Origin: Planctomycetota bacterium
Lineage (GTDB): Bacteria; Planctomycetota; Planctomycetia; Pirellulales; UBA7805
Direction: 5' to 3'
NCBI GenBank assembly: GCA_021413705.1
Contig: JAIOPX010000033.1
Span: 1 to 64,000, forward strand
DNA length: 64,000 nucleotides
The translations under genes were made by a program, and so were the position numbers. The notes beneath the pieces were generated by a model. The model worked only from the letters and a program-made list of their open reading frames with translations, was not told the origin of the DNA and did no database searches. Below are positions 36,752 to 46,761 of this stretch, piece by piece; position 1 is the stretch's first letter; every line of letters starts with the position of its first letter.

Positions 36752-37657
36752 ATGTCATCTGTGGTACCTCTCGACCAACTTGCCGTCCCGATTAACGAAG
36801 ACCATCGGAGTTGGCAGCAGGTCGAGCAAGACATGCCCGCCACTCCGGCCTATTTCGCTTGGACCGGGTGGCTGAATCGAATAGCCGCCGTGCTGCTGTT
36901 GATTCCGGCTTTACCTGCTATCGGGATTTTGATTTTATTGACGAAACTGACTTCCCCGGGGCCGGGCATTTATCGCCAGCATCGGGTAGGCCATCGAGGA
37001 AAAACCTTTACGCTCTATAAAATTCGCACCATGCGTCAGGACGCCGAGGCCGGCACCGGGCCCGTCTGGTCAAGCGGCAAGGGAGACCCACGCGTGACGC
37101 GGCTGGGGACTATCATGCGGGCACTGCACTTGGACGAATTGCCACAGTTGTTCAACGTACTCAGTGGAAGCATGAATTTAATTGGACCCCGACCCGAACG
37201 ACCGGAATTCACTCAGTATCTGGCGCGTGCCATTCCAGGATATCTCGATCGCCTGGCGATCAAACCAGGCATCACGGGTTTGGCGCAGATTCAGTTGCCT
37301 CCCGATACCGATTTGGACAGTGTCCGTTTGAAACTGGCCACCGATTTGCAGTATTTGGACGGTGTCAATCTCTGGATGGATTTGCGGATTCTGGCTTGCA
37401 CTGCCCTGCGGCTATTCGGCATCAAGGGAAAGCTGGCGGTTCGCGCCTTTGGTTTCAACTATGGACCGGCAGGCATTGATCCCCAGCATCGCCGAACACT
37501 CGCCAAGGCCGCAACGGTCAACGGGAGCAAGAATCCGACCGCAACCTCCAAGATGCTTGAGCCACATGTAGTGGCGGAATCCAACGACTCAGCCGCAGTG
37601 CCGACATTAGCAGCCCCATCCCTTCCACGCCGTGCGGTTCAAACAACCGACGTCTGA
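36752..37657 (+). CDS. Undecaprenyl-phosphate sugar phosphotransferase (bacterial sugar transferase)
   Basis: IYRQHRVGHRGKTFTLYKIRTMRQDAE, RVTRLGTIMRALHLDELPQLFNVLSGSMNLIGPRPERPEF, KPGITGLAQIQLP. ORF open from GTG 36719; ATG 36752 preferred. Confidence 0.93.
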   Translation: MSSVVPLDQLAVPINEDHRSWQQVEQDMPATPAYFAWTGWLNRIAAVLLLIPALPAIGILILLTKLTSPGPGIYRQHRVGHRGKTFTLYKIRTMRQDAEAGTGPVWSSGKGDPRVTRLGTIMRALHLDELPQLFNVLSGSMNLIGPRPERPEFTQYLARAIPGYLDRLAIKPGITGLAQIQLPPDTDLDSVRLKLATDLQYLDGVNLWMDLRILACTALRLFGIKGKLAVRAFGFNYGPAGIDPQHRRTLAKAATVNGSKNPTATSKMLEPHVVAESNDSAAVPTLAAPSLPRRAVQTTDV

Positions 37658-37667
37658 ATTGCGGGGA

Positions 37668-38618
37668 ATGAACCTTCTCAATGCATTTACAGTAGACGTG
37701 GAAGATTATTACCACGTCTCGGCTTTTGAGTCGCAGGTAGATCGTTCCCAGTGGGGCGCCTACGAGAGCCGGGTTGAAGTCAGCACGCGACGCTTGCTGC
37801 GTCTGCTGGAGCAACATAATGTTCGGGGGACATTTTTTGTACTTTGCTGGGTAGCCGAGCACTATCCTCACTTGGTTCGTGAGATTCATGCCGGCGGGCA
37901 CGAAATTGGTTCCCACAGCTATTGGCATCGACTTATCTACAACCAAACGCCTGCCGAGTTTCGAGAGGACTTGGTCCGCTCGCGCGATATACTGGAAGGG
38001 TTGATCGGACAGCGGGTAACGAGCTATAGGGCACCGAGCTTTTCGATCACCAACAAATCGCTTTGGGCATTGGATATTCTCATCGAGGAAGGATTTAAGG
38101 TCGATTCGAGTATCTTTCCGATCTATCACGATCGCTACGGCATTCCAGGAGCGCGGCGAGATCTGCACCAGGTTGAGCGAGCAGGCGGCACACTGTGGGA
38201 ATTTCCAGTTTCCGTCAAGGAGTTTGCCGGTTGGAAACTTCCAGTTTCCGGTGGCGGGTACTTTCGCCTCTATCCCTTGAACTTCACCTCTGCTTCCCTG
38301 TCCAGCATCAACCTGCGACTCAACCAACCGTTCGTGTTCTATATCCATCCCTGGGAGATCGACCCGGGACAGCCGCGGCTATCGGTGGGTTCACGCCTTT
38401 CACGGTTCAGGCATTATGTCAATCTCTCTCGAACGTATTCCAAATTGGACATGCTCTTGAGCCGGTTTCGCTTTGGATCCCTGGGTGACGTGATTGCAAC
38501 GCAGAGTCCGAACGGTCAATGGGATGGTGTACCCATTCCAACCGACATTGTCTCGACCAAAATTGTCTCCAAGATAGCTGAGTGTCAGGTTTCCGGTAGC
38601 GTCAACATGCGGAATTGA
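37668..38618 (+). CDS. Polysaccharide deacetylase, exosortase-A-associated DUF3473 type
   Basis: MNLLNAFTVDVEDYYHVSAFE, FFVLCWVAEHYPHLVREIHAGGHEIGSHSYWHRLIYNQTP, GTLWEFPVSVKEFAGWKLPVSGGGYFRLYP, FYIHPWEIDPGQPR. Confidence 0.92.
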   Translation: MNLLNAFTVDVEDYYHVSAFESQVDRSQWGAYESRVEVSTRRLLRLLEQHNVRGTFFVLCWVAEHYPHLVREIHAGGHEIGSHSYWHRLIYNQTPAEFREDLVRSRDILEGLIGQRVTSYRAPSFSITNKSLWALDILIEEGFKVDSSIFPIYHDRYGIPGARRDLHQVERAGGTLWEFPVSVKEFAGWKLPVSGGGYFRLYPLNFTSASLSSINLRLNQPFVFYIHPWEIDPGQPRLSVGSRLSRFRHYVNLSRTYSKLDMLLSRFRFGSLGDVIATQSPNGQWDGVPIPTDIVSTKIVSKIAECQVSGSVNMRN

Positions 38619-38624
38619 TGACGG

Positions 38625-39926
38625 ATGACACCAGTCGAAACAATGCGCCAGCCCGACTCAGACCGACTGACAATAGATGTGCGCCTCGATAATTCACCGC
38701 GGATCTTGTATCTTGTCCACCGAGTTCCCTATCCCCCCAATCGAGGCGATCGGATTCGCTCGTTTCATTTGCTGAAGTTCCTGTCCACGCTGGGGAAGGT
38801 TGACCTGGCCACGCTTGCGGACGAACCCCTCAGTGACGGAGATCGCCAGACTTTGGCCGAGTCGTGCAATCGAGTCGCCATTTTCCCACTGGCGGGGATC
38901 ACTCGCTGGCTGCGAGCCGCGGCGGCACTGGCAAGCGGTAACTCTGCCACGGAAGGTCTCTTTCGATCGACGCCGTTGCATAAGACGGTGAAGCAATGGT
39001 CGCGCGAAGTTCAATACGACGCGGTGGTAGTATTTTGCTCCAGCATGGCGCCGTATGCGATGTTGCCGGAATTGAAATCAGCCCGACTCCTGGTCGATCT
39101 GGTGGACGTGGATAGCCAGAAATGGCTGGACTATGCCTCGACCGCTACGTTTCCACGCAACCGTCTTTATGCTCTGGAGGCACGCCGAGTTCGCCAGTTG
39201 GAATGTCAGATTGTGGAGCGGGCCGATTCGGTCATTCTGACCAGCCCCCAAGAAGTGGAAACCTTGCAGAAATTCAAGCCGAACGACAAGACTCGGAGCG
39301 TGACCAACGGCGTCGATTTGGATTACTTTGCCCCAGATGTCGTCACGGCCGCCACGCCCGGCGCCTTGTGTGTTTTTGTGGGAGTACTGGATTATCGCGC
39401 CAACATCGACGGCCTGCAGTGGTTTTGCAGCGAGGTGTGGCCCGAGGTGCGACGCCGAATACCAGACGCCACTCTGCAAATTATCGGTCGGCGGCCCACC
39501 CCGCAGGTTTTGCGGTTGGCACAGATCGACGGAGTTCAGGTCATCGGTGAAGTCTCTGACGTTCGCCCCTATGCGCTCGGTGCGGAGATATCGATCGCGC
39601 CGTTGCGGGTGGCCCGCGGAATCCAGAACAAAGTTCTCGAAGCCATGGCGATGGGACGGCCCGTGGTGGCGACGCCTCAGGCGCTGGAGGGGCTTAACCT
39701 CGTGCCGGGTGAGCATGCAATCGCAGCCGGGTCGGTTGAGGATTGGGTAACGGCACTCGAGCGGCTGCATCGAGACGCAACGGAGCGCAGGCGACTGGGA
39801 GATGCGGCTCGTGCTTTAGTAATCCAGCGGCATGCATGGGAGAGTTGCTTGGCTCCCATCGATGCGTTGTTGGGGCTGACTCCTTTGTCGTGTGGCGCGC
39901 GAGAGAGTGAGGTTACCCGACGATGA
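38625..39926 (+). CDS. Glycosyltransferase, TIGR03087-like (PEP-CTERM/EPS system)
   Basis: 433 aa; ILYLVHRVPYPPNRGDRIRSFHLLKFLSTLGKVDLATLAD, LVDLVDVDSQKW, CVFVGVLDYRANIDGLQWFCSEVWP. Confidence 0.9.
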   Translation: MTPVETMRQPDSDRLTIDVRLDNSPRILYLVHRVPYPPNRGDRIRSFHLLKFLSTLGKVDLATLADEPLSDGDRQTLAESCNRVAIFPLAGITRWLRAAAALASGNSATEGLFRSTPLHKTVKQWSREVQYDAVVVFCSSMAPYAMLPELKSARLLVDLVDVDSQKWLDYASTATFPRNRLYALEARRVRQLECQIVERADSVILTSPQEVETLQKFKPNDKTRSVTNGVDLDYFAPDVVTAATPGALCVFVGVLDYRANIDGLQWFCSEVWPEVRRRIPDATLQIIGRRPTPQVLRLAQIDGVQVIGEVSDVRPYALGAEISIAPLRVARGIQNKVLEAMAMGRPVVATPQALEGLNLVPGEHAIAAGSVEDWVTALERLHRDATERRRLGDAARALVIQRHAWESCLAPIDALLGLTPLSCGARESEVTRR

Positions 39927-41257
39927 AAGGTCTCATTTTCACTTACTTGCTGACGTATGGCGGTGCGCTGGTATCCTTGTTCTGGCCGTACTACGGTCTC
40001 TTGATTTACATCTGTTTCGCGATTGTGAAACCGGAATCCATGTGGCCTTGGGCGGTGCCTATTGGCAATTACAGCCGCATCGTGGCCATCGCCATGCTGT
40101 TGGGTTGGGCTGGGCACGGGTTTGGAAAATGGAATTTCGGGAAGGCAAGTTTGACGGTCTATGCGCTAATAGGTTGGTTTGGTTGGGGCGTCGTAACCGC
40201 GATTCTCGGTTCAGATTCAGCGGTTGGGTGGATGTGGGTGGAGGGCATCTTCAAAATTGTGCTTCCCTTTGTGGTCGGGGTCACCATTATTGAATCTGTG
40301 GATCAGCTCAAGCAGGTAGCCTGGGTAATTGTAGCGTCGCTGGGCTATTTAGCTTATGAGCTCAATCTTTCCTACGTAAATGGATTCAACTCTGTCCGCG
40401 AAATTGGTTTTGGCGGAATGGATAATAATACGCTTTCCATCGCTATGGTGTGTGGAGCAGGCTTGGCCTTTTTCGTGGGAATCGAGGAAGCTTCGCTCTG
40501 GCGGCGCTGGGCGGCTTTCGCCTGCGCGGCCATGATGGCGCATGTCCCTATGTTCGGTGAGTCGCGCGGTGGAATGCTCGCCCTGGTCATTCTGGGAGGC
40601 GTTTCACTTTTTCTCATTCTGGCCGGTTCGCTGGGTTGGGTCGTGAGTTCGAAAAGTAATCGGCTTCGGTCGTCGCATTTCGTGTTTTTTGTCCTGGCTT
40701 TGGCGGGCGGGCTGTATATGGCAGGAGAAGGTGTCTGGCAGAGGTTCGGGACCATTTTCGTCGATCCCGAGGAGCGGGATGCTTCAGCAGTAAGCCGGGT
40801 GGTTTTATGGGGCCAATGCTGGGAAATCATGACTCGCGAGCCCGTGTTTGGCATTGGGCCAAATTATTTTCCGATATACATTGCACCCCAATGGGGAGGA
40901 TCGCCCAAGGAGGCCCACAGTCTCTGGATGCAGACGGGCGCCGAAATGGGATTCCCGGGATTGTTGTTGTTGGTAACTTTCTATGGATCGGTCATCTGGC
41001 GGCTGTGGAAACTTCTGCTCAGCAAGGAAGAGTTGGATCCCTGGCTCCGCAATGCGTCCCGAATGGTGATCGCTGCTCTGGTCGGATTTGCGGTTGCCGC
41101 TTCGTTCGTGACCGTGAAAGGCGTTGAACCCCCTTACTACATTGCGATGATCGGCGCGGGACTGTTAAAACTAGCCAGCCAGCGAAAGCCGGCGGCGCGG
41201 ACGACCGATTACTCGCGGGTCGCCCCTGGCGTCTCCCGAGCGCCGGCCGTTGCCTGA
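39923..41257 (+). CDS. O-antigen ligase / polymerase-like membrane protein (exosortase-A-associated type)
   Basis: 444 aa polytopic; GESRGGMLALVILGGVSLFLIL and AHSLWMQTGAEMGFPGLLLL Wzy/WaaL-like signatures; ATGA overlap with upstream gene. Confidence 0.82.
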   Translation: MKGLIFTYLLTYGGALVSLFWPYYGLLIYICFAIVKPESMWPWAVPIGNYSRIVAIAMLLGWAGHGFGKWNFGKASLTVYALIGWFGWGVVTAILGSDSAVGWMWVEGIFKIVLPFVVGVTIIESVDQLKQVAWVIVASLGYLAYELNLSYVNGFNSVREIGFGGMDNNTLSIAMVCGAGLAFFVGIEEASLWRRWAAFACAAMMAHVPMFGESRGGMLALVILGGVSLFLILAGSLGWVVSSKSNRLRSSHFVFFVLALAGGLYMAGEGVWQRFGTIFVDPEERDASAVSRVVLWGQCWEIMTREPVFGIGPNYFPIYIAPQWGGSPKEAHSLWMQTGAEMGFPGLLLLVTFYGSVIWRLWKLLLSKEELDPWLRNASRMVIAALVGFAVAASFVTVKGVEPPYYIAMIGAGLLKLASQRKPAARTTDYSRVAPGVSRAPAVA

Positions 41258-41331
41258 ACTGATTTGTGGATCCGCATGGGGACCAAGAAGTCAACCTAGC
41301 CGGGCGAGTTTAGCCTTTACGCGAAGAACTC

Positions 41332-42405
41332 ATGACAGAAACTATATCCAATATTAATACCGCAGCTCATTCGTCTCCGGTGCCGCAGGAGACGGCGCTG
41401 GAGAGTGAACATGTCACGATCATCGCCCCCGCTCCTGGCTGGCGGGCGCTGAACATGCGCGAAATGTGGAACTATCGCGAATTGCTTTACTTTCTAATCT
41501 GGCGGGATATCAAGGTCCGTTATAAACAGACGCTGTTAGGGGCCGCCTGGGCCATCTTGCAGCCGTTGATGTACACGTTTGTATTCTTCATTGTCTTCTT
41601 TCGCATCGCTCACGCGCCGTCTGAGGGACTTCCCTATCTCCTATTCGCATTTTCTGGCCTTTCATTGTGGTTTTTCTTTTCGACTGCCATCACTCAGGCG
41701 GGCAATAGTGTCATCGGATCAGAGGCGATGATCACCAAGGTTTACTTCCCGAGGCTGGCAATTCCCTTTGCCGCCGTTGGCGCTGCATTATTCGATTTCT
41801 TCATTACTCTGTTTGTACTCGTACTGATGATCGGGTATTACGTCTTTTTTTCGAAAGAAGGCGCGGCCATCGAATTTACATGGCAGATCTTACTCGCCCC
41901 AGTCATCGTTTTCTTGACCGTCTTGGCTGCATTGGGGGTGGGGGCGTTTCTGGCAGCGCTGAATGTGTCTTACCGCGACTTCAAGCACACCATCCCGTTT
42001 CTGGTTCAACTCTGGTTGTTTGCAACTCCGGCCATCTATTTCGGTGTTGATCACGAGAGCTTGCGTAATCCGCCTGTCTCGAATCCGCATAAGGGCGTTC
42101 AAGCGGATGCGGCATTGTCCAAAGGTGCGGTATTTGTGAAACCACAGTCACTGCCTTCCGTCACTGCGGCAACGGTGAAGTCCGCTCCTGATGGGGCGCC
42201 AGGCGGCGCCGTTCCGGACTGGGTTCAGCGATTGCTGAAGTTTAATCCTTTGACGGGCTTGGTGCGTGCCTTTCGCGCGTCTGTATTGGGGCAGCCCATG
42301 CCCTGGACGCATCTTGCGTATTCCACAGCGATTGTCATCACGACCTTCCTGGCGGGCTGCTTTTACTATCACCGTGTGGAAGACGACTTTGCCGACATCA
42401 TCTGA
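41332..42405 (+). CDS. Polysaccharide ABC transporter permease (Wzm-like)
   Basis: 357 aa; ELLYFLIWRDIKVRYKQTLLGAAWAILQPLMYTFVFFIVFFRIA, RDFKHTIPFLVQLWLFATPAIYF. Confidence 0.93.
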   Translation: MTETISNINTAAHSSPVPQETALESEHVTIIAPAPGWRALNMREMWNYRELLYFLIWRDIKVRYKQTLLGAAWAILQPLMYTFVFFIVFFRIAHAPSEGLPYLLFAFSGLSLWFFFSTAITQAGNSVIGSEAMITKVYFPRLAIPFAAVGAALFDFFITLFVLVLMIGYYVFFSKEGAAIEFTWQILLAPVIVFLTVLAALGVGAFLAALNVSYRDFKHTIPFLVQLWLFATPAIYFGVDHESLRNPPVSNPHKGVQADAALSKGAVFVKPQSLPSVTAATVKSAPDGAPGGAVPDWVQRLLKFNPLTGLVRAFRASVLGQPMPWTHLAYSTAIVITTFLAGCFYYHRVEDDFADII

Positions 42406-42428
42406 GTTCGAATCCTGGAGTTGCGTTC

Positions 42429-43706
42429 GTGCCCCACGCCATTGAAGTCGCCGGACTTTCCAAGTGCTTTCGCATCAACCACAATACGGCTGCGCGCCAA
42501 GGCGCCTACCGCACCTTGCGAGAGTCGCTCACGGGTATTTTTACAACGGCTTGGGGCAATCTCCGAAGTGGCGCCGCGTTGGGCAATGTGGAGGACTTTT
42601 GGGCATTGCGGGATGTCAGTTTTGAGGTCAAGCCGGGTGAAGTGGTCGGCATTATCGGCCGCAACGGAGCGGGTAAGTCCACCTTGCTGAAGATCCTCAC
42701 GCGAATTTCGAAGCCGACCTCGGGGAAGGTGATCATGAAGGGGCGAGTTGGAAGTCTCTTGGAGGTGGGTACGGGATTCCATCCCGAATTGACCGGACGG
42801 GAGAATGTCTTTCTCAACGGGTCGATTCTCGGGATGACGCGCCGTGAGATCAAGAAAAATTTTGACGAAATCGTGGAATTCTCTGGCGTGGAGAGATTCA
42901 TTGATACGCCGATTAAGAGATATTCCAGCGGCATGAAAGTCCGCTTGGCGTTTTCGATCGCCGCCCATCTGAATTTGGAAGTCATGCTGGTCGATGAAGT
43001 GTTGGCCGTGGGGGACGTGGATTTTCAACGGAAATGTTTGCAGCGCTTACGCGAAGTAACTCACGGGGGCCGGACCGTGCTGTTCGTCAGTCACAATATG
43101 CCGGCCGTGGAATCGCTCTGTGATCGAGCGATTTTGCTGAGTAGCGGAGCGGTGGAGTGTATGGGCGAAGTCGAATCGGTCATCGAGCAATACTATCAAC
43201 ACAATCGCACACGCGATGAATCTCACGGCTTTGTCTGGAACTTTACCGACAAGCCTGGCAATCGAGGTGTATTGCGCCAAGCATCAATCCTGGATAGTTC
43301 AGGTATGGCGACCGACCATATCATGCTGGGGCGTGAGTTTCGGTTGCGGGTTGTCCTTCATGCTGAGCACGCAATTAAGAATCCCACGATTGGGGTTGGG
43401 ATTGACGATACTCTGGGTCAGCGGGTGCTGACCGTTCTGACACCCATGTCCCGCGCTTGTGTAGATTCCGTTGAGGGTGAAGTCGAACTGGAATGTCGAA
43501 TACCCGAGTTTCCAGCGGCACCCGGCGAATACTCAATAAAACTGGCTGTTTCTGTCGGTGGCGAGGAACTGGAATCCATCGAGCAGGCACTCATTTTTCG
43601 AGTTGAGAATGCAGATCTGTTTGATGAAGGAAGAGGTTTTCACCGGGGATCTTGCGTTGCACGCTCTCAATGGCAGGTCGTAAGGAATGGTCGAAATGGA
43701 CACTAG
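42429..43706 (+). CDS. Polysaccharide ABC transporter ATP-binding protein with C-terminal carbohydrate-binding domain (Wzt-like)
   Basis: 425 aa; GIIGRNGAGKSTLLKILTRI, YSSGMKVRLAFSIAAHLNLEVMLVDEVLAVGD; C-terminal ~150-aa Wzt-type extension. Confidence 0.94.
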   Translation: MPHAIEVAGLSKCFRINHNTAARQGAYRTLRESLTGIFTTAWGNLRSGAALGNVEDFWALRDVSFEVKPGEVVGIIGRNGAGKSTLLKILTRISKPTSGKVIMKGRVGSLLEVGTGFHPELTGRENVFLNGSILGMTRREIKKNFDEIVEFSGVERFIDTPIKRYSSGMKVRLAFSIAAHLNLEVMLVDEVLAVGDVDFQRKCLQRLREVTHGGRTVLFVSHNMPAVESLCDRAILLSSGAVECMGEVESVIEQYYQHNRTRDESHGFVWNFTDKPGNRGVLRQASILDSSGMATDHIMLGREFRLRVVLHAEHAIKNPTIGVGIDDTLGQRVLTVLTPMSRACVDSVEGEVELECRIPEFPAAPGEYSIKLAVSVGGEELESIEQALIFRVENADLFDEGRGFHRGSCVARSQWQVVRNGRNGH

Positions 43707-43718
43707 AATAGGCAACAT

Positions 43719-44720
43719 ATGAGCCAACTCAACGGAGCGAACATGCGGCTAAATGCGTCATCGATTCTTGTGACCGGCGGAGCCGGATTTGTGGGCAATT
43801 GCCTCGTCCGCACTTTACTCGAGTGCTGTGATTCCGCACGGATTGTCGTATTGGACAATTTTTTTAATGGCAAGCGTGAATACTTACCGCAATCGGATCG
43901 CCTTCAGATTGAAGAGTGCGACATCAGGAATGCCGCGGAGGTAAATCGAGTGGTCGCCGATGCAAGGCCGGAGATCGTTTTTCATCTGGCGGCGATTCAC
44001 TATATTCCCTACTGCAATGCCCATCCCGCGGAGACGCTGGAAGTGAACGTCGTCGGGACACAAAATCTCCTGGATGCATGCCGGAAGTTCGCACCACAGA
44101 AAATGGTTATTGCCTCTACGGCTGCCGTGTATCCCATTCGTGATGAAGCGAATCAGGAGGATTCGACATTAGGGCCGACAGACATCTACGGCCTGTCAAA
44201 ATTGACAAATGAAGGGCAATTGCTTTTATATTCGCAGCAGGTGTCCACGCATTGCGGCGCGGCGCGGTTATTCAATGTAATTGGACCCCGGGAAACCAAT
44301 CCACACGTCTTGCCTGAGATCGTGCGCCAAGTCTTAGATGGAGAGTCGATAATTGAACTAGGCAATGTCAAACCCAAGCGCGATTACGTATATGTCACCG
44401 ATATTGCCCAGGCTTTGATCGCCATTGCCGCTGGCAATCATCAAGCCTTCCGAGTATTGAATGTGGGTACAGGGACGGAATATTCGGTGGAGGAATTAGT
44501 AGCCACGCTGGCCCGGCTCTCGGGGAAAAAAATTGAGATTCGAGTTGCCCCCGATCGCGTTCGTAAAGCGGAACGAATGCATCTACTCTGTGACCCAACA
44601 CGCGCCCAACAGGAACTTTCCTGGAGCGCCGCTTATACATTGGAAAGCGGACTTGCGGCTTTATGGAAGTTTGAAACAGAGAACGGGTGTGGTACTTGTC
44701 ATGGTGAGACTCGTCGATAG
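43719..44720 (+). CDS. NAD-dependent epimerase/dehydratase
   Basis: 333 aa; [68 protein letters not shown]. Confidence 0.92.
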   Translation: MSQLNGANMRLNASSILVTGGAGFVGNCLVRTLLECCDSARIVVLDNFFNGKREYLPQSDRLQIEECDIRNAAEVNRVVADARPEIVFHLAAIHYIPYCNAHPAETLEVNVVGTQNLLDACRKFAPQKMVIASTAAVYPIRDEANQEDSTLGPTDIYGLSKLTNEGQLLLYSQQVSTHCGAARLFNVIGPRETNPHVLPEIVRQVLDGESIIELGNVKPKRDYVYVTDIAQALIAIAAGNHQAFRVLNVGTGTEYSVEELVATLARLSGKKIEIRVAPDRVRKAERMHLLCDPTRAQQELSWSAAYTLESGLAALWKFETENGCGTCHGETRR

Positions 44721-44800
44721 CTTGAACATTCTTGTTCGCTCTGGCGGGAGCCAGAATGTGTGGAAGAACTTGCCTGGCTGTAGTTCATGCTGATCGGTAG

Positions 44801-45577
44801 ATGAATCTCCCCCACACCATGGCTGATGTCAGTATGAATGAGTGGTTTCCTGATACTCCCTATTATCGTGAACATTCGGACCGACTGAGCAAGGCATTTG
44901 GTTCGCTCCCGTTGTTGGGCGGATGTAGAGTTCTCTGCATAGGATCATGGGGCGATGAGGGTCGTTATCTTGAGTACCTCGGGGCAGTTGAAGTCATTGC
45001 CATTCGAGCTCCGGGGGAATGGCCATGTGTTGAAACACGAGGCAACGTCAGCGTATACGCATTTGACGTTGAGGGTGAGTGGCCGGACATCGGCAAGTTC
45101 GACGTAGTGCTCGCTTGGGAAGTTTTGGAGCATCTTAATCGCGACCCTATGCGGATGCTGTTTGAGGCAATTAAAGCCACGAAGATCGGAGGACTACTAT
45201 CCATTACCACGCCAAATGCATTGTGGCATGTGTATACACTGGCGCAAGTATCCGGAAGCAATGCACTGGGACTTCAACTGCAACCGCATATCCCATATGC
45301 CACTCACTGGCGATTATGGTCCCCGAGCGAAGTCGCCGAGAGCCTAAGGAAAATGGGGTGCGAGCCTACGGTTGTGACAACCTTTTTACGCGAACAACCA
45401 CAGCGCAGCCTTAAATCGAGACTGGCCGTTTGGGCGCTGGAAAGATTCAGAAGAAATAGCGGAAATGGTGTGTGCTCTGTTGGGCAGCATGTGCTGGTTA
45501 ATGCTCGTAAGCGTGGCGATTCGGAAACAGTCTATTACCCAGAGTGGCTTTTTCCCAAGACGGAGGGGCAGTCGTAA
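44801..45577 (+). CDS. Class I SAM-dependent methyltransferase
   Basis: 258 aa; VLCIGSWGDEGRYLEYLGAVEVIAI, FDVVLAWEVLEHLNRDPMRMLFEAIKATKIGGLLSITTPN. Confidence 0.82.
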   Translation: MNLPHTMADVSMNEWFPDTPYYREHSDRLSKAFGSLPLLGGCRVLCIGSWGDEGRYLEYLGAVEVIAIRAPGEWPCVETRGNVSVYAFDVEGEWPDIGKFDVVLAWEVLEHLNRDPMRMLFEAIKATKIGGLLSITTPNALWHVYTLAQVSGSNALGLQLQPHIPYATHWRLWSPSEVAESLRKMGCEPTVVTTFLREQPQRSLKSRLAVWALERFRRNSGNGVCSVGQHVLVNARKRGDSETVYYPEWLFPKTEGQS

Positions 45578-46761
45578 ACTGCGAATCCGTGCGAGTCCTA
45601 TATCTGACTGTGAACCCAAATGTCAGTAGTACAACTCGAATCTTGCAGAGCTGGCTGGTGCTTGGAAAAGAACACGAACTAGATGGGGTAGTCGTCGGCC
45701 CACGCAACGGAGATTTGATTCGATGGATGACAGCCCAGGGAATTCCTTACTTGCCTGATTCCATGGAGTGGCCTGACAAGCGTCGTCCTTGGGTAGGGTT
45801 GTATCATGCTCTCAAGGTCGCAAGGTGGGCAAAAAAGCATCATGTTGATTTGATCCACTGTAATGAACATGACGTGTACCCCTTTGCCAAGCTGTTAAGG
45901 CGATTTCTTCGACTGCCCCTTGTTTGCCATATTCGATTTAAGGTCGAAAGACCTTTTTCGGAATGGTGTTTCGGTGGAAAGTATGGACCGGACGTCTTGC
46001 TCTGGACCTCGAATCAGCAAAAAGCTGATTCGACAAGTGCCATTACTGGAATAGTTCCAGAAGAACGGCAGCATGTCGTTCATTTGGGCATCGACTTGGA
46101 ACGATTTGGCAAAGATGCCACGCTAGGAAAACTATTTCGCAGTCGTTATCAATTGACGGACAATGACATTCTCGTGGGGACGGCGAGCCCTCTACGCCCG
46201 CGGAAAAGAGTAGAGGACTTTATTGAATTGATAGGAAGGCTAGCCGCGGTGCATCCACGGGTGGTGGGCATGATCGCTGGAGGAGAAATTACTGGAGATG
46301 AACTTTATCGTAAACGCATCGAAGATGCCATTCATTCGACTGGTCTGGGTTCGCGCTTACGATGGATTGGATTACTCGAGCCGGTTGAACCGTTTCATCA
46401 CGCCTGCGATATTTCGGTCAGTACGAGCGAGTACGAAACCTTCGGTAATAGCGTTTGTGAAGCGATGGCCTGCGGTAAACCGGTCGTAGGTTATCAAGGC
46501 GGCTCCGTAGGCGAAGTTGTTGGAGATGCAGGCTTAATTGTTCCGACCGGAGATTTGGATAAGCTGACCAATGCTGTCCAGTCACTCGTGATCAATTCAG
46601 AACTTCGATTAGACATGGGAGAGCAGGCACGCCTGCGGGTAGCGAAAGAGTTTAGTCCGTCCCGAAGCCTCCAGCAGTTGCACGCAATTTATGAGGATCT
46701 GATAAGCAAGAGCGGGCAACCGCAGAAATCTCGTTCAACGGACCACCAGTTCCTGAGGTAA
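45544..46761 (+). CDS. Family 4 glycosyltransferase
   Basis: 405 aa; VDLIHCNEHDVYPFAKLL, VGTASPLRPRKRVEDFIELI, STSEYETFGNSVCEAMACGKPVVGYQGGSVGEVVGDAG. True start may be GTG 45589. Confidence 0.9.
   Translation: MAFSQDGGAVVNCESVRVLYLTVNPNVSSTTRILQSWLVLGKEHELDGVVVGPRNGDLIRWMTAQGIPYLPDSMEWPDKRRPWVGLYHALKVARWAKKHHVDLIHCNEHDVYPFAKLLRRFLRLPLVCHIRFKVERPFSEWCFGGKYGPDVLLWTSNQQKADSTSAITGIVPEERQHVVHLGIDLERFGKDATLGKLFRSRYQLTDNDILVGTASPLRPRKRVEDFIELIGRLAAVHPRVVGMIAGGEITGDELYRKRIEDAIHSTGLGSRLRWIGLLEPVEPFHHACDISVSTSEYETFGNSVCEAMACGKPVVGYQGGSVGEVVGDAGLIVPTGDLDKLTNAVQSLVINSELRLDMGEQARLRVAKEFSPSRSLQQLHAIYEDLISKSGQPQKSRSTDHQFLR

Noticed and set aside
38195-38270. TTCCAGTTTCC repeats and the GGAAACTTCCAGTTTCC palindrome in the deacetylase gene
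   Set aside because: The protein reading EFPVSVKEFAGWKLPVSGGGYFRLYP matches the normal DUF3473 pattern, so no inserted repeat is required.
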